From contig JADJOM010000003.1 of assembly GCA_016713785.1 (NCBI GenBank), positions 1,941,501-2,005,500 on the forward strand: a stretch of 64,000 bases of DNA. Direction: 5' to 3'. A program made the position numbers and the translations under genes. The notes below the pieces were generated by a model that ran no database searches, had not been told where the DNA came from, and worked only from the letters and a program-made list of their open reading frames with translations. Numbering within the stretch: position 1 is the stretch's first letter; each line of letters opens with the position of its first letter. Below are positions 44,501 through 51,872 of the stretch, in pieces. Source of the stretch: Gemmatimonadota bacterium (lineage in GTDB: Bacteria > Gemmatimonadota > Gemmatimonadetes > Gemmatimonadales > GWC2-71-9).

Positions 44501-44728
44501 ATTGTCCGTGACGTTCACGGCCACGGGCGCCGGCGCCGTCCCGCCCAGCGCGTACTGGAAATTCACGACCGACGGGGCGACCACCAGCTGCGGCAGATTC
44601 GGTGGCGGCGGCAATGTCCCCACTCGCGATTCGGCGGTGCACGCCCAAAGCAGGACGGCAACGCCCAGCGGCAGGGCCCGGGAGAAGGGGGGGAAAGATC
44701 GTCGGCTGGTGACAAGATGCGCAGGCAT
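41528..44728 (-). CDS. Giant repeat lipoprotein with C-terminal jelly-roll domain
   Basis: This is a 1,066-residue surface lipoprotein. A lipobox (LLWAC, lipid-modified Cys30) ends the signal peptide. Residues about 47-690 are six copies of a roughly 105-residue beta-sandwich repeat, each with a GG-x-xP turn, a S/GxW(L/I) motif, a TAPATVT strand and a G(T/N)Y end. They resemble BACON/Ig-like repeats. A Big-1-like Ig domain (residues about 692-790) follows. The last 255 residues share GTKMGYFGYGR, GNEGIIILEG and HVYISG with the secreted protein at 37,169. The protein would be a stalk that holds the jelly-roll domain away from the outer membrane. The base composition is as high as the neighbours. 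Confidence 0.83.
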   Translation of the reverse strand: MPAHLVTSRRSFPPFSRALPLGVAVLLWACTAESRVGTLPPPPNLPQLVVAPSVVNFQYALGGTAPAPVAVNVTDNGGTVTGLQVGTILYNPISSGWLAADYAGGASSTPTTIVLTPTPPPDLTPGTYVASVPVQSTVAGVQPQYVLATLTIDSIPVVELSPDTVLMAATVGGASPSAQTVQVVNAGGLTLSGLSVGTIGYSGAQSGWLTASFNQATAPATVTLQASTSGLAAGTYLAQVPIRSSLAGVVPDTITVSVGVGALPTPPSIALSPTNLAMSATVGGANPSLQLVGVSNGGGGTLSGLALGGITYVSGQGGWLSATVNGTTAPTTVNVQATTGVLAVGNYVADVRISSSLPGVASKTFRVTFTVGAGTSPPVINVAPSAIPLAASEGGASPAPVTATVSNGGGGALNLLALGTVVYTGAASSWLSTALSNTTAPATITLTPSTGALVAGTYTATVPVTSGVAGVAASSIVVTLTVTSQTAAPLIALSPADFNPNVTVGGANPAPQAISISNAGGGTLNQLAVGPVNYTAGGATGWISAALNQTTAPATVTLTTNIAGLAAGTYRALIPVNSPVATNSPRNIAVRLTVGSTPALTLTPSSVVFTATTSGSNPTPATVTAANSGTGTISGLSVASVTYGAGQPTGWLAANLSGATAPATLALTPTTGTLAAGSYTATVTVTSTTAGVASKTVTVSLGVGAPSGGFVILQGNNQSGNVGTVLPVALKARLLDASSNPVPNAAAVWQVTNGGTLQNVVSTTNSLGEVSANWLVGPLAGIHTVTLSAPGVPPVTFFADVLLPGNPNAHPNEPPSFAAFAEHNLSSIPSAQRSLGGLLGQWYGPGTGTLNLSVVFPDLTAPESPPNVHRTRFPNGLRAGTGPTDWGGWDSQGLSATKSKIYFSMWLQIEGADFEQNNNGTKMGYFGYGRAVNTSAGNEGIIILEGQGSQHFIANAFKIHYYQGGHITPARIIYQNADTRKLLTVGVWHHIEMVNELNTLGQANGILKMWVDGIKILDYNDLEYITAGNTAGFWSWRWNPTWGGGLGPKTRDDYMRMDHVYISGVP

Positions 44729-44905
44729 ACGCGCTCGCTAACCGCTGAGTGGTTTGGGTGATCCAAGAGCCGCCCGGAACGCCGCACGGCGGTCCGGGAT
44801 GCCCATGTCGGGAGATGCATCCAACCTAGCCGGCGCGGGGGTGTGGTTCGCTGACCGCGATCACATTCTCCGGAACCGGCGCCGCTGGCGGAGCGCTCCG
44901 CTTCT

Positions 44906-44933
44906 GTTATATGAACTCTAAGTCAAGTTACAA
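44906..44933 (-). promoter_or_regulatory. Putative sigma-70-type promoter for the giant lipoprotein
   Basis: On the minus strand TTGTAA (44,933-44,928) and TATAAC (44,911-44,906) are separated by 16 bases, in an unusually AT-rich stretch of the 248-base gap ahead of 44,728. It would give a leader of about 170 bases. No repressor site is seen. Confidence 0.45.
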
Positions 44934-44976
44934 CTACAGGTTAGTTTCGGCATCTCTGGGCTAAACTCCACACCTG

Positions 44977-46164
44977 CTATGGCCCGAGAACGACACGCGC
45001 CAGACGGGCGGTCCGGGCCCATCGATGCGTGGGCAGGGTAAAAAGCCCGCCCACGAGGGACTTGGCGCCCGAATATTCGCCGAATCCGGTCAAGACCCGC
45101 TCCCGAAAGCCCGGGAGGTCGGAAAGCGACAGCGGGTAGCCTGGCATGATCCCCTCCTCCCGCGCATCGGATCCCCGGAGCCGCTCTGCCAGCGGGGGCC
45201 GCGCCACGACCGGGAAGCGCAGGTAGCCCGCGGTGCCGCCCGCCGGCACGTCCGGGATGCCAAACTCGGCGCCTCCGGCCAGTGCGCTCCGCAGCGCGGC
45301 GGCGGTCACGCGGCGGACGTCGGAGGCCAACGGCTCCACCACAATCGCGGCCGACAGCAGCCCATGACCCGCGGCGGAGAGGCCACGGGGGGGGGACGGC
45401 ACGTGATACGGGGTCTCGCCGAGCCCCAGGAACCGGAGGCCGGTGGGCAGCCAGTACCACCCCGGCCGTCCGAGCCCCCACTGCAGGAGCGAGATGGCGA
45501 GACCCTTGAGGCCGCTCCCTCCGCGTACCAGATCGCGCCCCGCCGCCACCACCCGGGCCGCCAGCCATTCCGCGTGACAGAGTAGCGCTCCTCCGCCGCC
45601 GGCGGTGAGTCCCTTCCCCCGACCAAAACTCAGGATGGCCAGGTCGCCATGGCTGCCCAACGGGCGCCCGTCGATGCTCCCGCCGATCCCCTGCGCGGCA
45701 TCCTCGATCAGCACCACACCTGCGGGACCGGTATGGGCACGGACCCTCGCGAGGTCCACGGGGATGCCATAGAGGTGCGCCACCACCACGGCGGCCGTCT
45801 GCCGGTCCACCGCGCGCGCCAGTGAGTCCCAGTCCGGGCCCAGCGTGCCCGGGGCCAAGTCATAGAGCACCACCTCGACGTCCGCCCCATCGCAGGCGGT
45901 GGCCAGGTCGAAGCAGCCGTAGGCCGGCAACGCCACCTTCCGTCGCCCCGTGGCCTTGACGGCAAGGACCAGCGCCAGCGTCAGGGCCGTGGTTCCGCTG
46001 TCCAGGAGGAGCGCGGCGTTCCCGCCGAAGCGGTTCCGCAGCCAGGCGTGCATGGCCGCAGCGGCGCGCTCCCGGTGGGCCGGCAGCAGCGCGGTACCCA
46101 CCGCCTGGGCGAACCCCCGAAGCGGCACCGGCGAGGCGACCGGCGGGCGCCGGCCGAGGCTCAT
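44977..46164 (-). CDS. DegT/DnrJ/EryC1-family aminotransferase
   Basis: This is a 395-residue PLP-dependent enzyme that would place an amino group on a keto-sugar nucleotide. The Schiff-base lysine is in ILSFGRGKGLTAGGGGA (about residues 178-194), and VLIEDAAQGIGGSID supplies the usual acidic and aromatic contacts. The length is normal. ATG 46,164 follows AGGGGGAC. It lies 28 bases after the FkbH-like gene and may make the amino-sugar that FkbH and FemAB-like neighbours then acylate. Alternatives such as a PLP protein that acts on other substrates cannot be excluded. Confidence 0.85.
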   Translation of the reverse strand: MSLGRRPPVASPVPLRGFAQAVGTALLPAHRERAAAAMHAWLRNRFGGNAALLLDSGTTALTLALVLAVKATGRRKVALPAYGCFDLATACDGADVEVVLYDLAPGTLGPDWDSLARAVDRQTAAVVVAHLYGIPVDLARVRAHTGPAGVVLIEDAAQGIGGSIDGRPLGSHGDLAILSFGRGKGLTAGGGGALLCHAEWLAARVVAAGRDLVRGGSGLKGLAISLLQWGLGRPGWYWLPTGLRFLGLGETPYHVPSPPRGLSAAGHGLLSAAIVVEPLASDVRRVTAAALRSALAGGAEFGIPDVPAGGTAGYLRFPVVARPPLAERLRGSDAREEGIMPGYPLSLSDLPGFRERVLTGFGEYSGAKSLVGGLFTLPTHRWARTARLARVVLGP

Positions 46165-46192
46165 GTCCCCCTGCCGGCGCGCAAGGCTCGCC

Positions 46193-48352
46193 TCACGAGG
46201 CGCGCGGTCGCACGGTGAACCAGGCCGGGCGTTCCGGCCCGGCGGCCCCGGCCGATAGAAGCCACTCGGTCGGGCCCGCGGGCTCGAAACCCTGCCCCGG
46301 ATACAACCCGCTTGCCGGACCGTTCCGGTCGGTCGGCACGAAACGCCCCACGAGTTCGCGCCCGGACCCCTCGGCCTCCCGAACCAACGCCAGCATCAGC
46401 CGTTCCAGTTCGAAGCCCATGGCGCGGCAACTCATGATGAAGGAATCGAGCACGACCCGTCCGGACTGACGCTCCACAATCACGACGCCCACCAGTCCGA
46501 CCGCGCCGAACTTGTCTGCGAGGTGGGCGGCGTACACCGCGTGTGTTGCCGACTCCAGCATGCCCTGCAGGGCCTGCCGGCCGTAGCGGATGGTGGTGGT
46601 GTTGAACTGGTTAGTGCGTTGCACCAGCTCCGTCACCCGGTCCAGGTCCCGCGGGGTGACCGGCCCGAACTCCGCCACCAGACCGAGGGAGGCCATCATG
46701 GCAGGGTAGTCCACCTCCCCAGCCAGCGCTTCCTTCCGCTGGGCCTGCTGGCGGTAGAGTTCGGTCCGCTGTCGTGCCTCCGCGGTTTCCCTGGTGTTGG
46801 GAAATGCCAGCATCCGCTCCAGCCACTGCCAGGTTCGCGGCTCCAGACTGTCGAGCGCGCGGACCTTCGGGAGCTGGACCTCCACCAGCTCCCGCTCCAC
46901 CGGGTTGTCGTCCAGGAGGACGAAACTGTCGAGGCCGAGGTCGAGCTGCTCCGCGGCCGTGCGGATCGACTGGGACTTGAGGTCCCAGTTGATTCTGTGC
47001 AGCACGAAGTCGTCCGGCGTGAGCACGAGCTCATCCCAGCGGATACTTGACGGGTCGTTCTTGCTCACTGCCACCAGCAGGATGCCCGCTTCCTTGAGGC
47101 GCCGCAGGAGCTCCTGACGCTCGCGGAAATGCCGCACCGGGCCCTCGGCCATCACGCCCTCCCACAGCGTGTTGTCGAAGTCCACGCACAGCACCTTGAT
47201 GCGGGCCAGCGCCCGGTAGGACTCCAGGACGTCGGCGTAGGGCTCCACCAGGAACTGGCCGAGCCTGGCGGCGTGGAAGAACGAATCGGAGACCACGCTC
47301 GGGGGTACCACCGGGCGCGAGGCTTCGCGCGCCCCGTGCCTGGCCACCACCCCAGCCTCGTCAAGGAGGATCACGTTCGGGAGCCCCGCCGCAAGCGCGG
47401 CCAGTCCCTCGTTGACCTCCGCCAGGACGCGCCGGCGCCCCGGGGAAAGCGGTGTCAGGAACCCGAAGCGCCGGCGCCACCCGGTGAGCGGCAGCCCCGA
47501 GGCGTTGTGAAGCAGGAAGGGGACATCGGTCCTGGCGCGGAGCGCTTCGACGTAGCCGCGCACCATCCCTAGCACCCCCCCGACCCTCGCGCAGATCTCT
47601 CCGGCCCGGAGCCGGTCGGCGTCGCGCAGCAGCGCGGCGTACGGCGGGATCCCCTCGTACGAGAGAAAACTCATGGTCACCACGTCGGCTGGAAACTGTG
47701 CCAGCATCCCGATGGCCTCGTCGGTGCCGAGGGCCCGGCCCTGCGGCGCACTGAAGTAGAGCTGGCGCAGGTCCACCGACCACCCCGCGCGCCGGGCGTG
47801 ACCCAGCAGGAAGACCCGGACCTCCCCGAGCAGGCAGTCCCCGAGCGCGAGGATGCGGAGCGGTGCACCCGAAATGGAGGCAACGAGCGGTCGGTGCAGC
47901 GTCTCGAGCCAGCGCCGCATCCCCTCGCGCTCCTCGCCCCCAAGAAGATCGAGGAGGGCGCCGGCGTCCCGGGGCAGCACCTCCGCGAAGTAGGCCTGCA
48001 GCACCTCCGGCGCCTGGAGATGTGGCGCATAGCGGCGCCGCTCGTCGAGGTAGACGTCGGCGAGCCGCGGATCGTCGGCCGGCAACATGGCCAGGACGAG
48101 ATCGAGCAGCGGGCCCACGTACCGCTGCCGGAGCTCCCCGGGATCGGCGCCGGCAACGCCCGCGACCGCATAGCGCCCAACCAGGGCGGGATCGAACTGA
48201 TTGCCGTACCATCGCTCAACGAGCGCGGCCCGGTGCGGCCGGAGGCTCGCGGCGATGCGCACCCGCAGCGCGCGGTCCGGCCCCGCGTCAGGGGATGGCG
48301 GGATCGGGCGAGCGCGGTCTGGAGCGGCGACGATCACGGATGGCATGGTCAT
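46193..48352 (-). CDS. FkbH-like HAD-family protein
   Basis: This is a 719-residue protein. Its middle holds a HAD phosphatase/phosphotransferase domain with the nucleophile motif VLCVDFDNTLWEGV (about residue 390), VAVSKNDP and LLDDNPVERE. FkbH domains are known for forming glyceryl-type units on a carrier protein. The N-terminal 350 residues include an SGNH-like part (LALGDCLLGEV, about residue 170). The last 150 residues look like a GNAT acyltransferase (QRTNQFNTTT, about residue 584). No acyl-carrier protein is visible nearby. ATG 48,352 follows the FemAB stop directly; ATG 48,346 is an alternative. Confidence 0.84.
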   Translation of the reverse strand: MTMPSVIVAAPDRARPIPPSPDAGPDRALRVRIAASLRPHRAALVERWYGNQFDPALVGRYAVAGVAGADPGELRQRYVGPLLDLVLAMLPADDPRLADVYLDERRRYAPHLQAPEVLQAYFAEVLPRDAGALLDLLGGEEREGMRRWLETLHRPLVASISGAPLRILALGDCLLGEVRVFLLGHARRAGWSVDLRQLYFSAPQGRALGTDEAIGMLAQFPADVVTMSFLSYEGIPPYAALLRDADRLRAGEICARVGGVLGMVRGYVEALRARTDVPFLLHNASGLPLTGWRRRFGFLTPLSPGRRRVLAEVNEGLAALAAGLPNVILLDEAGVVARHGAREASRPVVPPSVVSDSFFHAARLGQFLVEPYADVLESYRALARIKVLCVDFDNTLWEGVMAEGPVRHFRERQELLRRLKEAGILLVAVSKNDPSSIRWDELVLTPDDFVLHRINWDLKSQSIRTAAEQLDLGLDSFVLLDDNPVERELVEVQLPKVRALDSLEPRTWQWLERMLAFPNTRETAEARQRTELYRQQAQRKEALAGEVDYPAMMASLGLVAEFGPVTPRDLDRVTELVQRTNQFNTTTIRYGRQALQGMLESATHAVYAAHLADKFGAVGLVGVVIVERQSGRVVLDSFIMSCRAMGFELERLMLALVREAEGSGRELVGRFVPTDRNGPASGLYPGQGFEPAGPTEWLLSAGAAGPERPAWFTVRPRAS

Positions 48353-48353
48353 G

Positions 48354-49379
48354 TCAGGGAATCCCCCGGACGACGTGCGGACCCAGGGCGGTGGCGAGGC
48401 CCAGGGGGAGCTTGCGCCAGACTCGTGGACCCCAGGCATAGGCGCCGGCGTCCGGTGAGGGAGTCGAGGCCTCCCCTCCTCCCCGGGCCACCTGGTACCA
48501 CCAGAGCTGCTCGTCGCGACTGCCCCACTGGCTCTTGAAGCGATGCGTCCCGGCCCCGGGCGAGCAGCGGCCGAAGTTGAAGAGGGTGAGGCCCTCCCGG
48601 CAAGCCCGTTCCATGAACGCCCAGTACAGCCCCATGTTGGGCGAGAGCTTGTTGTAGGCGTAGAGGGAGCTGGCCCAGGTCATTTCGAACTCGCGCCCCC
48701 AGACGAACCCGACGCCGCCCGCGACGGGCACGTCGCCCAGCCAGGCGCAGCCGACCCAGGTGTCGGGGAAGACCTCGACAATGCGCTCGAAGAGCCGCCG
48801 CGACTGGGTCGGCGTGCCGAGGTCGCGCATGTGCCGCGCGAAGACCTCGAAGAACGGCGCCACCTGGTCGGGACCGAACCGCACCGTGATCCCCTCCTTG
48901 GCGGGACGGCGCACCTGGCTGCGCAGCTTGGCCTCGAAGCTCTTCATCAGCTTCTCGGGGTCGGCCGGGAGATCGAGGACCACGGTGATCTTCCGGTGTG
49001 AGACCGGAAGCTCGACCGGCAGCGGGCGCCGGCTGCGCAGCTCCAGCAGCTTCACCCCATCCTGCGTGGCGCGCGCGGCCGCCCACGCCACCAGGGCGCG
49101 CACCGCCGCGTCGGTCCCGAGCGGGCCGCCGTAGTTCACGAACGGCAGCGACACGAGATAGTGCCCGAACGGCAGGCTCTTCACCCGCACCAGGGGCAGG
49201 ACGCCCGCCAGGGCGCCGTCGGGCCCGCGTGCCTCGAGGTACAGACACTCGTGCCCGAACACGCTGCCGAACACCTCCCGCCAGCCGTAACGGTGGAAGT
49301 GCGTCCAGCCCTCCTGCGCTGCCACGAACGCATCCCACTCCGCGGCCGTGCCCGCGAAGGGCCCCACGGCGATGCTCAT
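48354..49379 (-). CDS. FemAB-like GNAT protein, XrtA/PEP-CTERM-associated type
   Basis: This is a 341-residue protein of the FemAB/lipid II aminoacyltransferase superfamily, with GNAT-like repeats. Typical features are GWTHFHRYGWREVFG at the start, YLVSLPFVNYGG, and LYWAFMERACREGLTLFNFGR near residue 255. Versions of this protein are a regular member of XrtA polysaccharide loci and may acylate or aminoacylate a sugar. ATG 49,379 overlaps the deacetylase stop by four bases. A longer reading to 49,562 is a shadow. The next gene starts one base after its stop. Confidence 0.85.
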   Translation of the reverse strand: MSIAVGPFAGTAAEWDAFVAAQEGWTHFHRYGWREVFGSVFGHECLYLEARGPDGALAGVLPLVRVKSLPFGHYLVSLPFVNYGGPLGTDAAVRALVAWAAARATQDGVKLLELRSRRPLPVELPVSHRKITVVLDLPADPEKLMKSFEAKLRSQVRRPAKEGITVRFGPDQVAPFFEVFARHMRDLGTPTQSRRLFERIVEVFPDTWVGCAWLGDVPVAGGVGFVWGREFEMTWASSLYAYNKLSPNMGLYWAFMERACREGLTLFNFGRCSPGAGTHRFKSQWGSRDEQLWWYQVARGGGEASTPSPDAGAYAWGPRVWRKLPLGLATALGPHVVRGIP

Positions 49380-50281
49380 CGCGCCCCCCCCGCCGCCATG
49401 CCGAACTCGGCCAGCATGCCGAAGCGCTCGGCCACGCTGGTGAAGCGGAATTCGTGGAGCAGCGCCGCCATCCGCGGCCAGGTGCGGTCGAGATTGCGAT
49501 AGTGCCGCAGCGCGGTCACGCGGCCGCACGGCAGGCGGGGCTGCTCCACGTCGTACTCCCAAGGGTGGATGTAGAACATCGCCGAGGCGCCGCGCGCCGC
49601 GTGCTGGCGGAAGGCGCGCTGGAGGAGGCCCAGCGGCAGCTGCCGGAGGTACCCTCCGCCCGCGGCGGGAAGCGTCATTCCCATGAAGCGGAGGGTCGCC
49701 AGCGGGAGCTCGAGCAGGGTCCCGGCCGGTCGGGGGATGAGGAACGGTCCGTCAGGGACGCCCGGATAGCCGTAGTCCGGCCGCCGGATCGGGAAGAGGC
49801 TCGAGTCGTACCGGTAGCCTTCCTCGAGCAGCACGTCGAAGGCCCACTCGAGGCCTGGCACGATGGAGAATGACGGCGCGCGGAAGCCGAGGCAGGGCTG
49901 ACCACTCACCGCCTCCAGCCGGGCCTTGGACTCCCGCAGGTCCTGCCGGAACTCCTCCGGGGTGAGGGTGCTGACCCGCCGATGCCACTGGCCGTGCGAA
50001 GCCACCTCATGCCCGGCGGCGGCGATCCGGCGGACAATCCCCGGATGGTGCTGGGCCACCCAGCCGAGGGTGAAAAACGTCCCCCGGACGCCCTGGCCCG
50101 CGAGCAGCTCGAGCAGGCGGTCGGTATTGGCCTCGACCCGGCTGGCGTAGTCGCCCCACCGGGCGCGATCCACGACCCCCTCGAAGGCCACGACCTGGAA
50201 GTAGTCCTCGACGTCCACCGTGAACAGGTGGGGTGCGCCGGGTGTGGCGGGAAGCGACGGTCCTGCGAGATGGCCGGTCAT
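49376..50281 (-). CDS. XrtA-type polysaccharide deacetylase
   Basis: This 301-residue protein has the characteristic opening HLFTVDVEDYFQV, GTFFTLGWVAQ, the metal site SHGQWHRR (about residues 86-93), and GFRAPSFSI, ending with YIHPWEYD. These mark the deacetylase of exosortase/PEP-CTERM systems. Its catalytic residues are intact, in contrast to the fused copy at 10,740. There is no signal peptide. It is first in an operon with the FemAB-like and FkbH-like genes. The substrate is presumably the same exopolysaccharide. Confidence 0.9.
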   Translation of the reverse strand: MTGHLAGPSLPATPGAPHLFTVDVEDYFQVVAFEGVVDRARWGDYASRVEANTDRLLELLAGQGVRGTFFTLGWVAQHHPGIVRRIAAAGHEVASHGQWHRRVSTLTPEEFRQDLRESKARLEAVSGQPCLGFRAPSFSIVPGLEWAFDVLLEEGYRYDSSLFPIRRPDYGYPGVPDGPFLIPRPAGTLLELPLATLRFMGMTLPAAGGGYLRQLPLGLLQRAFRQHAARGASAMFYIHPWEYDVEQPRLPCGRVTALRHYRNLDRTWPRMAALLHEFRFTSVAERFGMLAEFGMAAGGAR

Positions 50282-50342
50282 ACCTGCCGTAACTTACGCA
50301 TATGGGGCCATTTGCAGGCAAGCTTCAGGCCCCGAACGCAGC

Positions 50343-50369
50343 GGCCCCGGGGTGACGAACCCCGGGGCC
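50343..50369 (-). terminator. Hairpin downstream of the PEP-CTERM gene
   Basis: GGCCCCGGGG and CCCCGGGGCC (ten pairs) flank a seven-base loop TGACGAA. It lies 27 bases beyond the stop of the PEP-CTERM gene. It is a strong stem but has no T-run, so it may act as an attenuator or an mRNA stabiliser as well. Confidence 0.6.
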
Positions 50370-50395
50370 AGTTCACCAAGTGACTGCGGTAGAGC

Positions 50396-51157
50396 CTAGG
50401 CGGCGTCCTGCTTCTGCTTCCGGCGGCGGAAGGCGCCCGCGCCACCGATCCCGGCCAACCCCGTCGCGAGCAGGGTCATGGAGACCGGCTCCGGGGTGAT
50501 AGTGGTGCAGTTGCTCGGGGTCCCGGCCGGGGTGCTCCCGGTCCAGCACTCGGTCGCGTTGCCGGTGGGGCCGTTGATGCCGCGGATCACGATGTCCGAG
50601 GCATTGGGATCCCAGTTACCCGAGATCTTGAAGCTGAAGGTCACCCAGTCATTGGTGTTGCCGGTGACCGAGGTGCACGGATTGGAGTAGAGGTCCACCC
50701 CTGTCGGGAACGCGGCGCTGGACCCGCAGCCGCTCGCCACGCCATTGTCCATGTTGTTCGAACCCTGGGAGCCGACCCGGAAATCCACGCCGAAGTTCAC
50801 GCGGGAGTTGTTGGTCAGCTTCCAGCTGCCGGGGCTGGTCCCGGCCATGGCCGGGCCGTTCACCGAGAGCGAGCCGAGCACGGCGGAGGCGCCAGTGGTG
50901 TTGTAGAACCCGATGCCGTTGAAGACGGTCCCGGCGTAGGTCCCCGCGCCATGGCCCCAGGTCCCCGCGGCGTTGCCGCTCAGGTTCCAGAGGCGCACCG
51001 TCACGTTGGAGCCCACGACACTGATGTTGACGGCGGCACACGTGGCGAACTGGTCGCCGCCGCAGACACGGTAGCTCCGGAACCCGTCGGCGTGCACCGC
51101 AGCGGGAAGAGCCAACGTGAGCGCGCCCAGGAGGACGACAAACCGGCCGGTCTTCAT
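50396..51157 (-). CDS. PEP-CTERM sorting-domain protein
   Basis: This is a 253-residue exported protein. Residues 1-24 are a signal peptide (FVVLLGALTLALPAAVHA). At the C-terminus (residues about 221-253) there is the sorting signal: TPEPVSMTLL, then a hydrophobic helix ATGLAGIGGAGAF and a basic end RRRKQKQ. An exosortase would cut near PEP and attach the protein to the surface or polymer. The body is rich in N, G, S and T with cysteines likely paired, and has no recognised enzyme motif. It is preceded 25 bases upstream by a small membrane protein gene transcribed with it. Confidence 0.9.
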   Translation of the reverse strand: MKTGRFVVLLGALTLALPAAVHADGFRSYRVCGGDQFATCAAVNISVVGSNVTVRLWNLSGNAAGTWGHGAGTYAGTVFNGIGFYNTTGASAVLGSLSVNGPAMAGTSPGSWKLTNNSRVNFGVDFRVGSQGSNNMDNGVASGCGSSAAFPTGVDLYSNPCTSVTGNTNDWVTFSFKISGNWDPNASDIVIRGINGPTGNATECWTGSTPAGTPSNCTTITPEPVSMTLLATGLAGIGGAGAFRRRKQKQDAA

Positions 51158-51182
51158 TGTGACTTCCTCGTCAGTTGGTGAA

Positions 51183-51689
51183 CTATGGTGACACGCCCGT
51201 GCGGGCGTGCTTCCATCCAGTGATTCCGATCCAGAGGAAGGCGGCGGGGTAGAGCAGGCCCTGCGCCACCGTCTTGAGGATCGCCTTCTGCAGCCCTGCC
51301 TTCAGCTCCGGCTGGATCGTGGCGAGCGCCGTCGTGATGGTACCGGCGTATAGGGCGAGAACCCCGAGGAGGAGCAGGGCCAGCAGGCCGAAAACCACGG
51401 CCAGGCCCCGCACCATCGCCAGCCTGCCCCGCGCCACCGCTGAGCCAAAGCTCAACCCGAGCCCCATCGCCAGCAGCGGCATCCCACCCAGAACCGTCGT
51501 CGCGGTCCCGAACTCCCATTCGGCATCCCCGAACTGCAGGGGGTACCAGGCCAGCACCAGATCCGCGAGCGCCACCACCGAGAACACCAGCCCGATGCCT
51601 CCGAGCAGGTACCACCCGGACTCCGGATTGGGGTCGAGGGTGGAGCGGTTTTTCTCGTCCGACTTGATCAGGATACGGGAACCGGTCAT
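51183..51689 (-). CDS. Small four-helix membrane protein, paralog A
   Basis: This is a 168-residue membrane protein with hydrophobic stretches at about residues 26-47, 70-86, 97-120 and 140-156. A shared motif with the neighbour at 51,873 is WYPLQFGDAEWEFGT (there WFPLELGESEWELGT). I do not recognise the family. Its stop is 25 bases from the PEP-CTERM gene, so the two are probably one transcript. ATG 51,689 follows AAAGAG; GTG 51,707 is an alternative. It lacks the cysteine and arginine residues needed in exosortases. Confidence 0.75.
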   Translation of the reverse strand: MTGSRILIKSDEKNRSTLDPNPESGWYLLGGIGLVFSVVALADLVLAWYPLQFGDAEWEFGTATTVLGGMPLLAMGLGLSFGSAVARGRLAMVRGLAVVFGLLALLLLGVLALYAGTITTALATIQPELKAGLQKAILKTVAQGLLYPAAFLWIGITGWKHARTGVSP

Positions 51690-51838
51690 CTCTTTCTTGT
51701 CCCGCACCCGTTGGCCACGCCGCTGTCATGTGCAGGGTTCGGGCCAGATCGACGAGCGCGGACAGCCTCTGTTAAGATGATATGTGACAACACGTTGAGA
51801 AACACAAAAGAGGGAACGTCGGCGCAGGGCAAAGTGAC

Positions 51839-51858
51839 TTGTTGTCGTGACACAACAA
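51839..51858. promoter_or_regulatory. Inverted repeat TTGTTGT-N6-ACAACAA
   Basis: Seven-base arms flank CGTGAC in the gap between the two paralogous membrane genes. It shares arm order and the six-base spacer with 9747-9764 and 40,227-40,244. It is about 150 bases ahead of the start of the operon with the PEP-CTERM gene and 15 bases after the stop of the other gene. Candidate operator or terminator. Confidence 0.45.
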
Positions 51859-51872
51859 CAACTCCGCCCCGA

